Source of the DNA: Flavobacterium frigidimaris
GTDB lineage: Bacteria > Bacteroidota > Bacteroidia > Flavobacteriales > Flavobacteriaceae
Assembly: GCA_900129595.1 (NCBI GenBank)
Contig: FQWG01000022.1
Span: 1 to 64,000 of the forward strand
Reading direction: 5' to 3'
DNA: 64,000 bases
Shown: positions 8,767 to 17,535 of the stretch, piece after piece
How the letters are laid out: the number at the start of each line of letters is the position of its first letter
Position numbering within the stretch: the stretch's first letter is position 1
Position numbers and translations under genes: made by a program
The notes under the pieces: generated by a model
Databases searched by the model: none
Seen by the model: the letters and a program-made list of their open reading frames with translations, nothing else
What the model was told of the DNA's origin: nothing

Positions 8767-9372
8767 CTAAGAATTTAAATGTAAATTTTTCTTTCTTGGA
8801 AAAAATAAAAATAAGAAGCTTTTTATTTTTTCATCCAGTGAAGAACGTAAAATAGAGAATGCCTTGGTTATTTGAGCTTCAACAGTTTTAATAGAAACGT
8901 CAAGATGCTCTGCAATTTCAATATTGGTTAAACCTTCTTTTTTGCTTAAAATAAAAACTTCTTTGCATTTAGGCGGTAGGTTTTGAATTTCTTTGTTTAC
9001 CACATTCAACACACGCTGAAATGATTCTGAATCTTCTTCCTGGATAACAGCATTTAAAGCGTCGTAATACGATTTTTCAAGAGAAAACAGCGATTGGTTT
9101 TTTCGATACAAATCAATGAATTCGTTGTAGACCAATTTATAAAGAAAACTTTTTAAAGCATGATCTGTTTTTAGCCTCGTACGTTGTTCCCAAACTTTTA
9201 TAAAAACATTCTGCACGATATCTTCGGCGCTGTAAATGTTTTTTACCAAACTATTGGCATAGACACAAAGTTTATGATGATAGGTATCTATAAGATAGGC
9301 ATAAGCGCTTTCATCTCCTTTACTAAGAGATTCAATTAGTGTAGCATTATCGTCGTAATCATCAATCTTCAT
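8767..9372 (-). CDS. ECF RNA polymerase sigma factor (sigma-70 family)
   Basis: 201 residues. Region 2 spans about 18-85 (DTYHHKLCVYANSLVKN, then AEDIVQNVFIKVWEQR). Region 4 spans about 130-185 with the HTH LTNIEIAEHLDVSIKTVEAQITKA. The length and pattern fit the Bacteroidota ECF sigma factors that work with FecR anti-sigma factors and STN-SusC receptors. It is divergent from the FecR gene rather than in front of it. A TATATTTG box lies 5 bp upstream of its ATG, suggesting a leaderless message. It probably drives the SusCD genes at 11-16 kb. Confidence 0.93.
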   Translation of the reverse strand: MKIDDYDDNATLIESLSKGDESAYAYLIDTYHHKLCVYANSLVKNIYSAEDIVQNVFIKVWEQRTRLKTDHALKSFLYKLVYNEFIDLYRKNQSLFSLEKSYYDALNAVIQEEDSESFQRVLNVVNKEIQNLPPKCKEVFILSKKEGLTNIEIAEHLDVSIKTVEAQITKAFSILRSSLDEKIKSFLFLFFPRKKNLHLNS

Positions 9373-9377
9373 GGAAA

Positions 9378-9385
9378 CAAATATA
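9378..9385 (-). promoter_or_regulatory. -7 promoter box TATATTTG next to the sigma start codon
   Basis: On the minus strand TATATTTG matches TAnnTTTG and ends five bases before the ATG at 9372. As for the Crp/Fnr gene at 6974, transcription would start at or very near the initiation codon. Confidence 0.45.
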
Positions 9386-9651
9386 TAAATTAATAGTTTT
9401 TAAGGTTAAAATGCATCCTTTATTTCGCCAAATTCAGCTTTTTTACCCTTTTCTATTTGAAAATTATTACAAATAAAAAGGCGTAAAAAGGCAAAGATAA
9501 AAACATTTACTATTTTAATTCTATAAAACTAGTATGGTTTGTTGAAAGAAAAGACTTGTGAAAAATAAAAAATTCATCAAAATGAAAAAAACTTTATCAA
9601 ATTGTTAGGGTTTTGTTTTTTGGCTTCGTAATAATATTAAAAACAAGTAAA

Positions 9652-10803
9652 ATGACAGTGAAAAAGTCAGAGCGATTAATTGTTAAGTTTATCACAAATC
9701 AGGCAAGTAAGGACGAAATTGAAGCCTTGAATGAGTGGCTTAAAGAAGAGGAAAATCAAATTGTATTTAAGGATTTTGTAAAAATCAATTATGCAGTTGA
9801 TGCTGCAACGTACACTTTTGATTCATCCGAAGTAAAAAAACAGCTCACAGAAAGAATTCAAAAAGAAAAGAATGTTTTTCAAAAAAGAATATTTTCATCG
9901 TATTACAAATATGCGGCAATTTTTATTTTGGTTTTGGGAGGATTTTATTTCTATCAAAATTCAAATTTGTTTCACCATAAAGAAAATGTTGTGGTTCCCA
10001 GACAAGATGATATTGTTTTGCAATTAGGCAACGAATCGACAGAAACCATTGATATATCTGAATCAAAAAACGTAACGGATAAAGATGGAAAAGTAATTGG
10101 TAAGCAGGAAAAAAACAGATTGGTTTATTATAAAAGAGATGGTGAAGGAGAATTGGTTTACAATACACTGAAAATTCCGTACGGTAAAAAATTTGAAGTT
10201 CAATTGTCAGATGGTACTATAATATATTTAAATGCCGGAACATCCTTGCGATATCCGGTTCAGTTCCTGAAAAATCAGAACCGCCATGTATTTCTTACCG
10301 GTGAAGCTTATTTTGAAGTATCAAAAGACAAACTCCATCCGTTTACGGTAAATACAAAAGAAGTTAATGTTGAAGTTTTAGGAACTAAGTTCAATGTGAA
10401 TTCCTATTCAGAAGATAGAAGTACAGATGTCGTTTTGGTTGAAGGAAAAGTTTCGCTTTATAAAGATGAGAAAAGAAATGAAAATCAGGTATATCTGACT
10501 CCTGGAATAAAAGGTTCAAACATACACGGACAGCAGAAAATTACAACAGAGAGTGTTAATACCGATTACTATACGGCTTGGGTTAAGGGAAGTTTAGTAT
10601 TTAAAAATGCATCATTTGAATCCATTATTAAAAAGTTAGAACGTCATTATAACGTCACTTTTATCAATAAAAATAAAATGCTTGGAAAAGAAATTTTCAA
10701 TGCCCGCTTTGATAATGAACCTATTGAAGTGGTTCTGAAATATTTTAGTGATAGTTATGCAATTGATTATAAAATAAATGAAGATCAAATTACTATTAAG
10801 TAA
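9652..10803 (+). CDS. FecR-family anti-sigma factor
   Basis: 383 residues from ATG 9652; an in-frame TTG at 9613 is less plausible. The cytoplasmic N-terminus (1-85) has the FecR-N look (LIVKFITNQASKDEIEALNEWL). One transmembrane helix (AAIFILVLGGFYFY, about 88-105) leads to a periplasmic FecR domain with DGTIIYLNAGTSLRYP, GEAYFEVSKDK and VEGKVSLY. A C-terminal DUF4974/STN-like domain (about 315-383) follows. It should hold the divergently encoded sigma factor until the SusC signalling domain reports substrate. Its gene is directly upstream of that SusC. Confidence 0.92.
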   Translation: MTVKKSERLIVKFITNQASKDEIEALNEWLKEEENQIVFKDFVKINYAVDAATYTFDSSEVKKQLTERIQKEKNVFQKRIFSSYYKYAAIFILVLGGFYFYQNSNLFHHKENVVVPRQDDIVLQLGNESTETIDISESKNVTDKDGKVIGKQEKNRLVYYKRDGEGELVYNTLKIPYGKKFEVQLSDGTIIYLNAGTSLRYPVQFLKNQNRHVFLTGEAYFEVSKDKLHPFTVNTKEVNVEVLGTKFNVNSYSEDRSTDVVLVEGKVSLYKDEKRNENQVYLTPGIKGSNIHGQQKITTESVNTDYYTAWVKGSLVFKNASFESIIKKLERHYNVTFINKNKMLGKEIFNARFDNEPIEVVLKYFSDSYAIDYKINEDQITIK

Positions 10804-10825
10804 AGAGGTGATAGGAGAATAAAGA

Positions 10826-10860
10826 GAATAGAGAATAGAGAATAGAGAATAGAGAATAGA
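10826..10860. repeat. Tandem 7-bp repeat, five copies of GAATAGA
   Basis: Five perfect head-to-tail copies lie in the FecR-SusC intergenic region, in a purine-rich AGAGAAT context. The copy number could vary by slippage and change the spacing upstream of the SusC gene. No protein-binding role can be shown. Confidence 0.85.
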
Positions 10861-10935
10861 GAAAAATATAAAATCAGAAATCTAAAATGCCTATGTAACA
10901 AAACGTCCAGAAAAAGGATCGTCATTTAGAAAAAA

Positions 10936-10963
10936 ACCGGAAAATGCTCTAACATTTCCCGGT
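10936..10963 (+). promoter_or_regulatory. Conserved hairpin upstream of STN-SusC (copy 1)
   Basis: ACCGGAAAATG (10936-10946) pairs with CATTTCCCGGT (10953-10963) around a 6-base loop, with one A-C mismatch inside the stem. It ends 54 bp before the SusC ATG. A near-identical hairpin with the mismatch in the same place ends 59 bp before the other STN-SusC gene (62061-62091). There is no T-run after it, so it is not a standard terminator. Possible roles are an RNA-processing, attenuation or RNA-binding site. Confidence 0.6.
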
Positions 10964-11017
10964 AAGATAAAATGCGATCAGCAGACTAACCAACCACAAT
11001 TAAAAACATTTAAAAGT

Positions 11018-14000
11018 ATGAAAAAAGTATTGAACAAAATTAGGTTCGACAAGCCTTTTTTGAAATTTGATTTGAAGATGAAATTGACCACATTATTTTT
11101 ATTGACCACTTTGACAGTGATGCAGGCGGGAGTAAGCTACTCACAAAAAGCAAAATTGTCATTGAATGCCAGCGACATGACCGTTGGAAAAATAATTGAA
11201 AAAATTGAATATACCAGTGATTATAGATTTGTTTATAATGTAAGATCGGTTGATTTAGATCGAAAAATAGACATCAGACTCAATGATGTATCTATGGAAA
11301 CGATTTTAAATACGATTTTTAATAATACAGGAACTGATTTTAAAATCTCAGGATCTCATATTATTTTGACCCCTAAAAAGGCCCCGGTAGAAAAAAGCAT
11401 TGCGGTAAAAAAAGCTGAAATAGATTTTATCGTAAAAGGTAAAGTAACAGATGAAAAAGGAATTCCCTTAGCCGGTGCCGCAGTTTCTGATAACGGTTCA
11501 GGAAGAGGCGTCATGACTGATTTTAACGGAGATTATCAAATTATTGCCTCTAGCAGTGAAACAACATTAGCTTTTGCTTATCTGGGATTCATTAGACAGG
11601 AAGTAAAAGTAGAAGGTAAAAATGTCATTAATGTTGTACTTAAAGAAAATACACTTCAATTAGAAGGATTAGTATTAACTACAGGTTATCAGAATATTTC
11701 GGCTGAAAAAGCAACGGGATCATTTTCGAATTTAAAATCAAAAGATTTTGCCGAGCAGCGTTTAAGCAGTTTAGATAAAATTTTAGAAGGACGTATTGTT
11801 GGATATCAGGATGGAAAAATTCGTGGTACAACTTCTATGATGACTGGAGCAACAGCTCCTTTGTATGTTATCGACGGTTTTCCTGTTGAAAACACTAGAT
11901 TAACACCTTATAATACATTAGAAGAGAATCTTCCAAGTCTGAACTTAGAAGATATTGAAACCATAACGGTTCTAAAAGATGCTGCGGCATCGTCTATTTA
12001 TGGTTCTCGTGCAGCAAATGGAGTTGTAGTGATTACAACAAAAAAAGCAAAAGCCGGAAAAACAACGGTTTCATTTTCAAGTAATCTAACGGTTACTCCT
12101 TATCGAAATTATACCGGAAATCTTACTAGTTCTGCTGATATTATTGGTTTAGAAAAAGGATGGGCAGATGGAAATCCTAATTTAAAAACGGCTAATGCAG
12201 GTACCTATGCCCAATCATTGCTAAATAATGCTGTATTTACAAGTTTAGGAATGCAGACTATTTTAAATGGTTATGCAGGGAAAACGTCAATGGCAGAAAT
12301 GAATAACCGTCTTGATGCACTGGGTTCTCAAGGTTATAAATACTATGACGATGTGGCGCGATATGCAAAACGTGATCAGTATTTTCTACAGCACAATCTT
12401 AGCTTAGGAAAAGCAACAGAAACAAATGCTTTCAACGCTTCCTTGACGTATAAAAGTAATCAGCTTGAGGATATTTATTCTGAAAATCAAACAGTTGGTC
12501 TTAATTTGAAAAACTCAACTCAAATTAACAGCTGGTTGTCTTTAGACTTAGGAACTTATGTTAATTATGGTAAAGGCGATACGCAAAGTTATAACCCTAT
12601 TAATGCGTCTACCAGTACACTTAATACTGGCTATAAACATCAGCCATATAATCAGTTAGTAAATAATGACGGGACTAATTTTGTTTCTACACCAGAATCC
12701 CGCTACAATAGCTTTACACTTAATTCTATAAAGAATTATGGTCTCTATGATATGAACATAACTCCGATGGATGAACTGGGAAGAAATTTAGTTGAAAGTA
12801 AAAATTTCTTAAACAGAACGTATGCAAAGTTTAATGTAAAATTTAGTCACGCATTTACCTACAACGCAATGTTCCAATACGAGTTTGGCTCAGATCGTGC
12901 AAGTCAGTTATTTGATAAAGATTCTTATTATGTAAGAAGTAAGGTAAACGGATTGGTGACAATTGCTAATAATAAAGCCGTTTATAATTTGCCATATGGA
13001 GATATTATAAAAGAAACGAATCAGTATTCTAATGCTTATAATTTCCGTCAGCAGTTAAACTTCAATCAGACTTTTGCTGAAAAGCATGATTTTTCTGCGA
13101 TTGCAGGCATGGAGATTCGTCACTCCAAACAAGAATATACTGATAACACACGTTATGGCTACGATTCACAAACTTTAGGTTTTGCACCAATAAATCAGGC
13201 AGATCTGCTTAAAGTATACGGAACGGTATTTGGAGGTTCTATGTCGCAAAACGATTTTTCATTAGAAAAAGAATTGCAAAATCGCTTCGTTTCTGTATAC
13301 GGAACTGGAGGTTACACTTATGACAAAAGATATACCGTTTCGGGAAGTATCCGCTGGGATCGTTCTAATCTTTGGGGAACAGACAGTAAATACCAAAACA
13401 AACCAACCTGGTCTACAGGAGCAGGCTGGAATATTGATAAAGAATCATTTTTTGATGTTGTCTGGGTAGATGCAATTAAACTTCGTGCTTCATACGGTAT
13501 TGGAGGAAATATCGCCAAAGATTCTGCGCCGTACTTAACAGCCTATTATAATTCTAACTCCAATGTTGGAGGAAATCAGGGATCAGTTAGCAAGAGACCA
13601 AATCCGGAATTGTCCTGGGAAAAAACAACGACTACCAATATTGGCTTAGATTTTTCATTGTTCAAAAGCAGATTAAGCGGGACCTTGGATCTATACAATA
13701 AAAAAGGAGAAAATTTGCTAGCGAGCAGCCAGGGAATTCCAACAGAAGGATGGGGTTATTCGACTTACACGCTTAATAATGGGCAGATGACAAATAGAGG
13801 AATCGAAGTTAGTTTGAGAGGAACTATTGTAAAAACGCCTTCATTCTCTTGGGATGCAGCTGTTTTATATGCTTATAATAAAAACGAAGTAGATTACGTA
13901 AATGTAAAAGCTCCGGTTTATTACCTGCAATTAGATTACCCACAGGCTTATCCAAGAGTTGGAAATAGTTTTAATACCATTTATGGCTATAAATGGGCGG

Positions 14001-14614
14001 GCTTAAGCAGTACAGGAATACCTCAGGTTTATGATGCTTTAGGAACAGCAGTAAAATACAATCCGGGACAAGTAGATGCTATTGAGGATTTTGGTTCAAC
14101 AGTTCCTACGCATAGTGGTTCTTTTCATACTTCAGCTAATTATAAGAATTTCTCGCTTTCAGCACTTTTCATTTATGAGTTAGGACACAAAGTAAGAAAT
14201 ACTTTTCTGCCAATGCTAAATAACAATTACAATGGAGCAGCGGGAGGTTATGTAACTGATATTGCAGTAGTAAACAACCATATTGCAGACCGTTGGATGC
14301 AGCCTGGAGATGAGGCTTTTACAAATGTTCCGAGAGCAGTATATGAATATGATCCTGAGTTTAATTCAGATTCCCGTACTATTTATTCCTACGCAGATAT
14401 TAATATTCTGGATGCTTCAAATGTGAGATTAAGCAATGTTTCCTTAGCATACCAAATGCCAAGTGCCCTTATGAAAAGAGTAAAATTAGACGGTGTGCGC
14501 TTCAATTTAAATGCAGAAAACGTGTACACTTTTGCTAAAAGCAGAGATGCTAAGTTCTTGCTGGGCGGTTTCACTTCCCCAAGTTTTGTTTTGGGTGTAA
14601 ATGTTAATTTCTAA
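11018..14614 (+). CDS. SusC/RagA-family TonB-linked outer-membrane transporter with STN domain
   Basis: 1198 residues. A 20-residue basic extension precedes the signal peptide (about 21-43, ending GVSYSQ). Then come an STN signalling domain (about 48-112), a carboxypeptidase-regulatory-like domain (about 138-212) and a plug (about 225-345, with APLYVIDGFPVEN and VLKDAAASSIYGSRAANGVVVITTKK). A 22-strand-type barrel ends in VNVNF, a proper outer-membrane C-terminus. The STN domain marks it as a receptor that signals to the FecR anti-sigma encoded just upstream. Forms an importer with the SusD gene 17 bp downstream. The substrate is unknown; the thioredoxin-like and peptidase genes nearby favour a peptide over a glycan. 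Confidence 0.95.
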   Translation: MKKVLNKIRFDKPFLKFDLKMKLTTLFLLTTLTVMQAGVSYSQKAKLSLNASDMTVGKIIEKIEYTSDYRFVYNVRSVDLDRKIDIRLNDVSMETILNTIFNNTGTDFKISGSHIILTPKKAPVEKSIAVKKAEIDFIVKGKVTDEKGIPLAGAAVSDNGSGRGVMTDFNGDYQIIASSSETTLAFAYLGFIRQEVKVEGKNVINVVLKENTLQLEGLVLTTGYQNISAEKATGSFSNLKSKDFAEQRLSSLDKILEGRIVGYQDGKIRGTTSMMTGATAPLYVIDGFPVENTRLTPYNTLEENLPSLNLEDIETITVLKDAAASSIYGSRAANGVVVITTKKAKAGKTTVSFSSNLTVTPYRNYTGNLTSSADIIGLEKGWADGNPNLKTANAGTYAQSLLNNAVFTSLGMQTILNGYAGKTSMAEMNNRLDALGSQGYKYYDDVARYAKRDQYFLQHNLSLGKATETNAFNASLTYKSNQLEDIYSENQTVGLNLKNSTQINSWLSLDLGTYVNYGKGDTQSYNPINASTSTLNTGYKHQPYNQLVNNDGTNFVSTPESRYNSFTLNSIKNYGLYDMNITPMDELGRNLVESKNFLNRTYAKFNVKFSHAFTYNAMFQYEFGSDRASQLFDKDSYYVRSKVNGLVTIANNKAVYNLPYGDIIKETNQYSNAYNFRQQLNFNQTFAEKHDFSAIAGMEIRHSKQEYTDNTRYGYDSQTLGFAPINQADLLKVYGTVFGGSMSQNDFSLEKELQNRFVSVYGTGGYTYDKRYTVSGSIRWDRSNLWGTDSKYQNKPTWSTGAGWNIDKESFFDVVWVDAIKLRASYGIGGNIAKDSAPYLTAYYNSNSNVGGNQGSVSKRPNPELSWEKTTTTNIGLDFSLFKSRLSGTLDLYNKKGENLLASSQGIPTEGWGYSTYTLNNGQMTNRGIEVSLRGTIVKTPSFSWDAAVLYAYNKNEVDYVNVKAPVYYLQLDYPQAYPRVGNSFNTIYGYKWAGLSSTGIPQVYDALGTAVKYNPGQVDAIEDFGSTVPTHSGSFHTSANYKNFSLSALFIYELGHKVRNTFLPMLNNNYNGAAGGYVTDIAVVNNHIADRWMQPGDEAFTNVPRAVYEYDPEFNSDSRTIYSYADINILDASNVRLSNVSLAYQMPSALMKRVKLDGVRFNLNAENVYTFAKSRDAKFLLGGFTSPSFVLGVNVNF

Positions 14615-14631
14615 TTTATAAAGACTAGACG

Positions 14632-16038
14632 ATGAAAAATATATATATAAAAGCAGCATGTGTATTAGCTTTAGGATTGAATTTTGCCTCTTGCGATGAC
14701 TATTTGAGCGATGTTCCAAAAGGATCAAAATCACCCACAACATTATCAGATTATGAAGCTTTTTTACGTGACGAATACACCAACCACAGAGTTGATATTA
14801 CCGGGGCGTCGCAATTATTAAATGATCAATATGTAACTGTTGCCAGTTTAGCAAGCAATAGATTGTATATGGCCAATTATATGTGGGATGAAAATGCAGA
14901 TCGTGTCGCATTAAAAGTATCAGACGAAACTACATATTACTCAAGTTATGCCGGAATTTCGACTTTTAATTTAATTATCGAAAATGCATTAACGACAACT
15001 AAAGCTACAGAATCAGAACAAAGAGTAGTTTGGGCAGAAGCAAAGATATTGCGCGCTATGAATTATTTCAATCTGGTTAATTTTTATGCAGATACTTACG
15101 TAGCTTCAACAGCTTCTACAAAATTATCAGTTCCTTTAATTACAAGTGCTAATATTAATGCACCAAGCAAGCAAGTAACTATTCAGGAACTGTATGATTT
15201 TATTCTGAATGATGTTAAAGAAGCTTTACCATATTTACCAAAAGTTTCTCAAACACCTTTGCATCCAAATTTAGGAGCTGGTTATGCCTTTTATTCAAGA
15301 GTTTATCTACAAATGAATAATTATACAGAAGCTTTAAGATATGCAGACCTGGCATTGGCAGAGAACAATAAATTATATGACTGGATTACGTATTATAATA
15401 CCAATAAGGCAATTATTGATGTTCCAAATTCCTATACAACTACTACATCTCCAATGGGGTATACGTATGTCGAAAACTACACATATCGTCATGGTGCTTT
15501 TTCTAGTTTAACGACAGAAAATAGTATTCCTGTAGAGCGTGCCCAACGATTTGAAGCTGGAGATGCCAAATTTATCTCTCGTTGGAAACTTTACACGGTT
15601 GGTGCAGAAACTTATTACAGAAGAACCTTATCAGGTGCTTTTAATTTTGGAGGTATCACAACTGTAGAAGTATACTTGATAAAAGCAGAATGTCTGGCTC
15701 GTGCAGGGCAAATCAGTGAGGCGTTAGGTATTTTAAATACAGTTCGTAAAACCCGTATTCTTCCGGCCTCTTATCAGGATATTTCGACTGCAGACAAAAA
15801 CACTGCTTTGAACGCTATTTACAAAACGAAAAATAACGAGCTTACTAACACGTTGATTCCTTTTGCAGATGCACGTCGTTTAAATGCCGAAGGTGTTTAT
15901 AAAGTAAGCTACACCAAAACAGCTAACGGAACGACTTACACATTAACATCAGATTCTCATTTATGGACAATGCCATTTCCTCAGGGTGCTACCCAAAACC
16001 CGGGAAACGGAACTATTATTCAAAATGTAGCGAAATAA
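14632..16038 (+). CDS. SusD/RagB-family outer-membrane lipoprotein
   Basis: 468 residues with a lipoprotein signal peptide; the lipobox LNFASC places the acylated Cys at C21. The N-terminal DDYLSDVPKG start and the TPR-like helices with AEAKILRAMNYFNLVNFYAD and VYLIKAECLARAG are hallmarks of the SusD/RagB fold. It is slightly shorter than typical glycan SusDs. It acts as the substrate-capturing lid on the SusC encoded 17 bp upstream. A terminator-like hairpin follows, which may lower expression of the downstream thioredoxin-fold genes relative to SusCD. Confidence 0.94.
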   Translation: MKNIYIKAACVLALGLNFASCDDYLSDVPKGSKSPTTLSDYEAFLRDEYTNHRVDITGASQLLNDQYVTVASLASNRLYMANYMWDENADRVALKVSDETTYYSSYAGISTFNLIIENALTTTKATESEQRVVWAEAKILRAMNYFNLVNFYADTYVASTASTKLSVPLITSANINAPSKQVTIQELYDFILNDVKEALPYLPKVSQTPLHPNLGAGYAFYSRVYLQMNNYTEALRYADLALAENNKLYDWITYYNTNKAIIDVPNSYTTTTSPMGYTYVENYTYRHGAFSSLTTENSIPVERAQRFEAGDAKFISRWKLYTVGAETYYRRTLSGAFNFGGITTVEVYLIKAECLARAGQISEALGILNTVRKTRILPASYQDISTADKNTALNAIYKTKNNELTNTLIPFADARRLNAEGVYKVSYTKTANGTTYTLTSDSHLWTMPFPQGATQNPGNGTIIQNVAK

Positions 16039-16044
16039 AACCTC

Positions 16045-16084
16045 AAAAGCTTCCTGATTAGGAATTCCGAAAGGGAGGCTTTTT
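16045..16084 (+). terminator. Hairpin terminator/attenuator after SusD
   Basis: AAAAGCTTCC (16045-16054) pairs with GGAGGCTTTT (16074-16083), a 10-bp stem with one G-T pair, followed by a short T-run. It lies between the SusD and first TlpA-like genes, which share orientation, so partial read-through is likely. Confidence 0.65.
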
Positions 16085-16104
16085 CTAAAAAACAGCAATC
16101 AAAA

Positions 16105-17298
16105 ATGAATACAATTAAATATAAAATATTCGGATTATGTCTGGGTTTGTCACTGGTTTCATATACCAGTCAGGCACAAGCTAAAAAAGCAATTCCGCAA
16201 TCGTATACCCTTGAAGGAAGCATAAAAGGTCTGGAAGACGGAACCCTAATTGAGTTGATTCCTGGAGCAACACATTCATCAGAAACTGCAGTTGCCGAAA
16301 CGACAAGTAAAGACGGCAATTTTACTTTTACAGGAAAACTAAAAGAACCACGCTTATTTTATATTTCGTTTGCAAAGAGCAAAGGATTTATTCCAGTTTT
16401 GGTAGAAAATGCTAAAATAAAAGTAACTGCCGAAGCTGAAATTTCAAAAAAAGAGGACCAAAGAATCAACTTCAAAAACGAAGTCATTACTGGATCAAAA
16501 GCAAATGATTATTTCAAAAAAGAAACTGCTTTTAGAGAAGAGTTAAATAACGATTATGTTGCCTATCATAAAGGTACTGAGGAACTTTCAAAATTATATT
16601 CGAAAGCGAGAACAGCAGGCAACAAAAAACAAATGGATTCTATTGGAAATACTCCGGAATGGAAAAAATTTGAAGCAGCTGAAAAAGCTTTTTTTGCTAA
16701 AGTACAATCAAGTTCAGAAAATTTGATTTCGAAACATAAAGCAACCTGGTGGGGACCGTTTTTTATGATGACACAATACAGTTATTTCACACCGGATCAA
16801 AAACCGGTTTTCGCACAATTCTCAGAAATCGCGAAAAAAAGTTACTACGGACAATTGGTAGAGAAAGAGGTAAATCCTAAATCGTTGGTAGGTACAAATA
16901 TTTCCAATTTTGCATTGAATGATAAAGACGGAAAAGGATTGAATGTAAAAGATATTATAGCAGGCAAAAAATACATTCTAATTGATTTTTGGGCAAGCTG
17001 GTGCGCACCGTGTCGTAAAGAAATTCCAAACTTAAAAACAGCGTATACCACTTATGCTGATAAAGGTTTTGAAATTTTAAGTATCTCAATTGATAAAGAT
17101 CAAAAAGCATGGCAAAAAGCCTTAGGACAGGAAAATATGCAGTGGCATAATCTTTTAGATGACAATAAAGTAAGTAATGCGTTTAATGTAAAAACCATTC
17201 CGGCCACCTATTTAGTTGATAGTAAAGGTATAATTATCAGCGACAATTTAAGAGGTGAAGCATTAGAAGAAAAATTGAAAGAACTTTTAAAATCTTAA
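16105..17298 (+). CDS. TlpA-like periplasmic thioredoxin-fold protein
   Basis: 397 residues. Signal peptide about 1-26 (ends TSQAQA). An N-terminal DUF4369-like beta domain (about 32-130) with YTLEGSIKGLEDGTLIELIPG is followed by a helical linker. The C-terminal AhpC/TSA-thioredoxin domain (about 255-397) carries the active site WCAPC with C300/C303 and the cis-Pro block TIPATYLV. It is expected to reduce disulfides in the periplasm or at the outer membrane. A second family member lies downstream, and a DsbD-like electron donor is encoded at 21.8-23.8 kb. Confidence 0.9.
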   Translation: MNTIKYKIFGLCLGLSLVSYTSQAQAKKAIPQSYTLEGSIKGLEDGTLIELIPGATHSSETAVAETTSKDGNFTFTGKLKEPRLFYISFAKSKGFIPVLVENAKIKVTAEAEISKKEDQRINFKNEVITGSKANDYFKKETAFREELNNDYVAYHKGTEELSKLYSKARTAGNKKQMDSIGNTPEWKKFEAAEKAFFAKVQSSSENLISKHKATWWGPFFMMTQYSYFTPDQKPVFAQFSEIAKKSYYGQLVEKEVNPKSLVGTNISNFALNDKDGKGLNVKDIIAGKKYILIDFWASWCAPCRKEIPNLKTAYTTYADKGFEILSISIDKDQKAWQKALGQENMQWHNLLDDNKVSNAFNVKTIPATYLVDSKGIIISDNLRGEALEEKLKELLKS

Positions 17299-17312
17299 AC
17301 AGGATAAAATTC

Positions 17313-17502
17313 TTAAACAGATAGAAACATGGTTTAAAGGTTTTAAACGAAATAGAAAGAGATAAAAAAGAAATTTATACACATAGCGATATGTTAGAAA
17401 TTAAAGTTGAGAATTAAAAATTCAATAGCCACATAGCTATGTGAATTTAAATAAAGTGAAACATCTTATTTTAAGCTTTCAATAACTATGTTTCTATGTG
17501 TT
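17313..17502. repeat. Palindromic dispersed repeat, copy A
   Basis: An imperfect left arm (ATAGAAACAT at 17321) and the right arm CTATGTTTCTATGTGTT (17486-17502) enclose blocks that match the element at 49200-49334: AGAGATAAA..AGAAA, CACATA..CTATGT, and GTGAAAC..CTT.TTTTAAGC. The two copies are 32 kb apart in unrelated gene clusters, so this is a dispersed non-coding repeat. It fills most of the 237-bp gap between the two TlpA-like genes. Confidence 0.75.
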
Positions 17503-17535
17503 TAAAAATATATGCAACAAAAAAAAAATAACAAC

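Noticed and set aside
9582..9608. Eight-codon frame starting MKKTLSN upstream of the FecR gene
   Set aside because: Looks like a signal-peptide start but stops at once. No conserved follow-on sequence in any frame, so chance in AT-rich DNA is the better explanation.
10895..10924. GTAAC...CGTCA resembling an ECF -35/-10 pair upstream of the first STN-SusC
   Set aside because: The spacing (20 bp between the blocks) is longer than usual and no matching pair is visible at the second locus.
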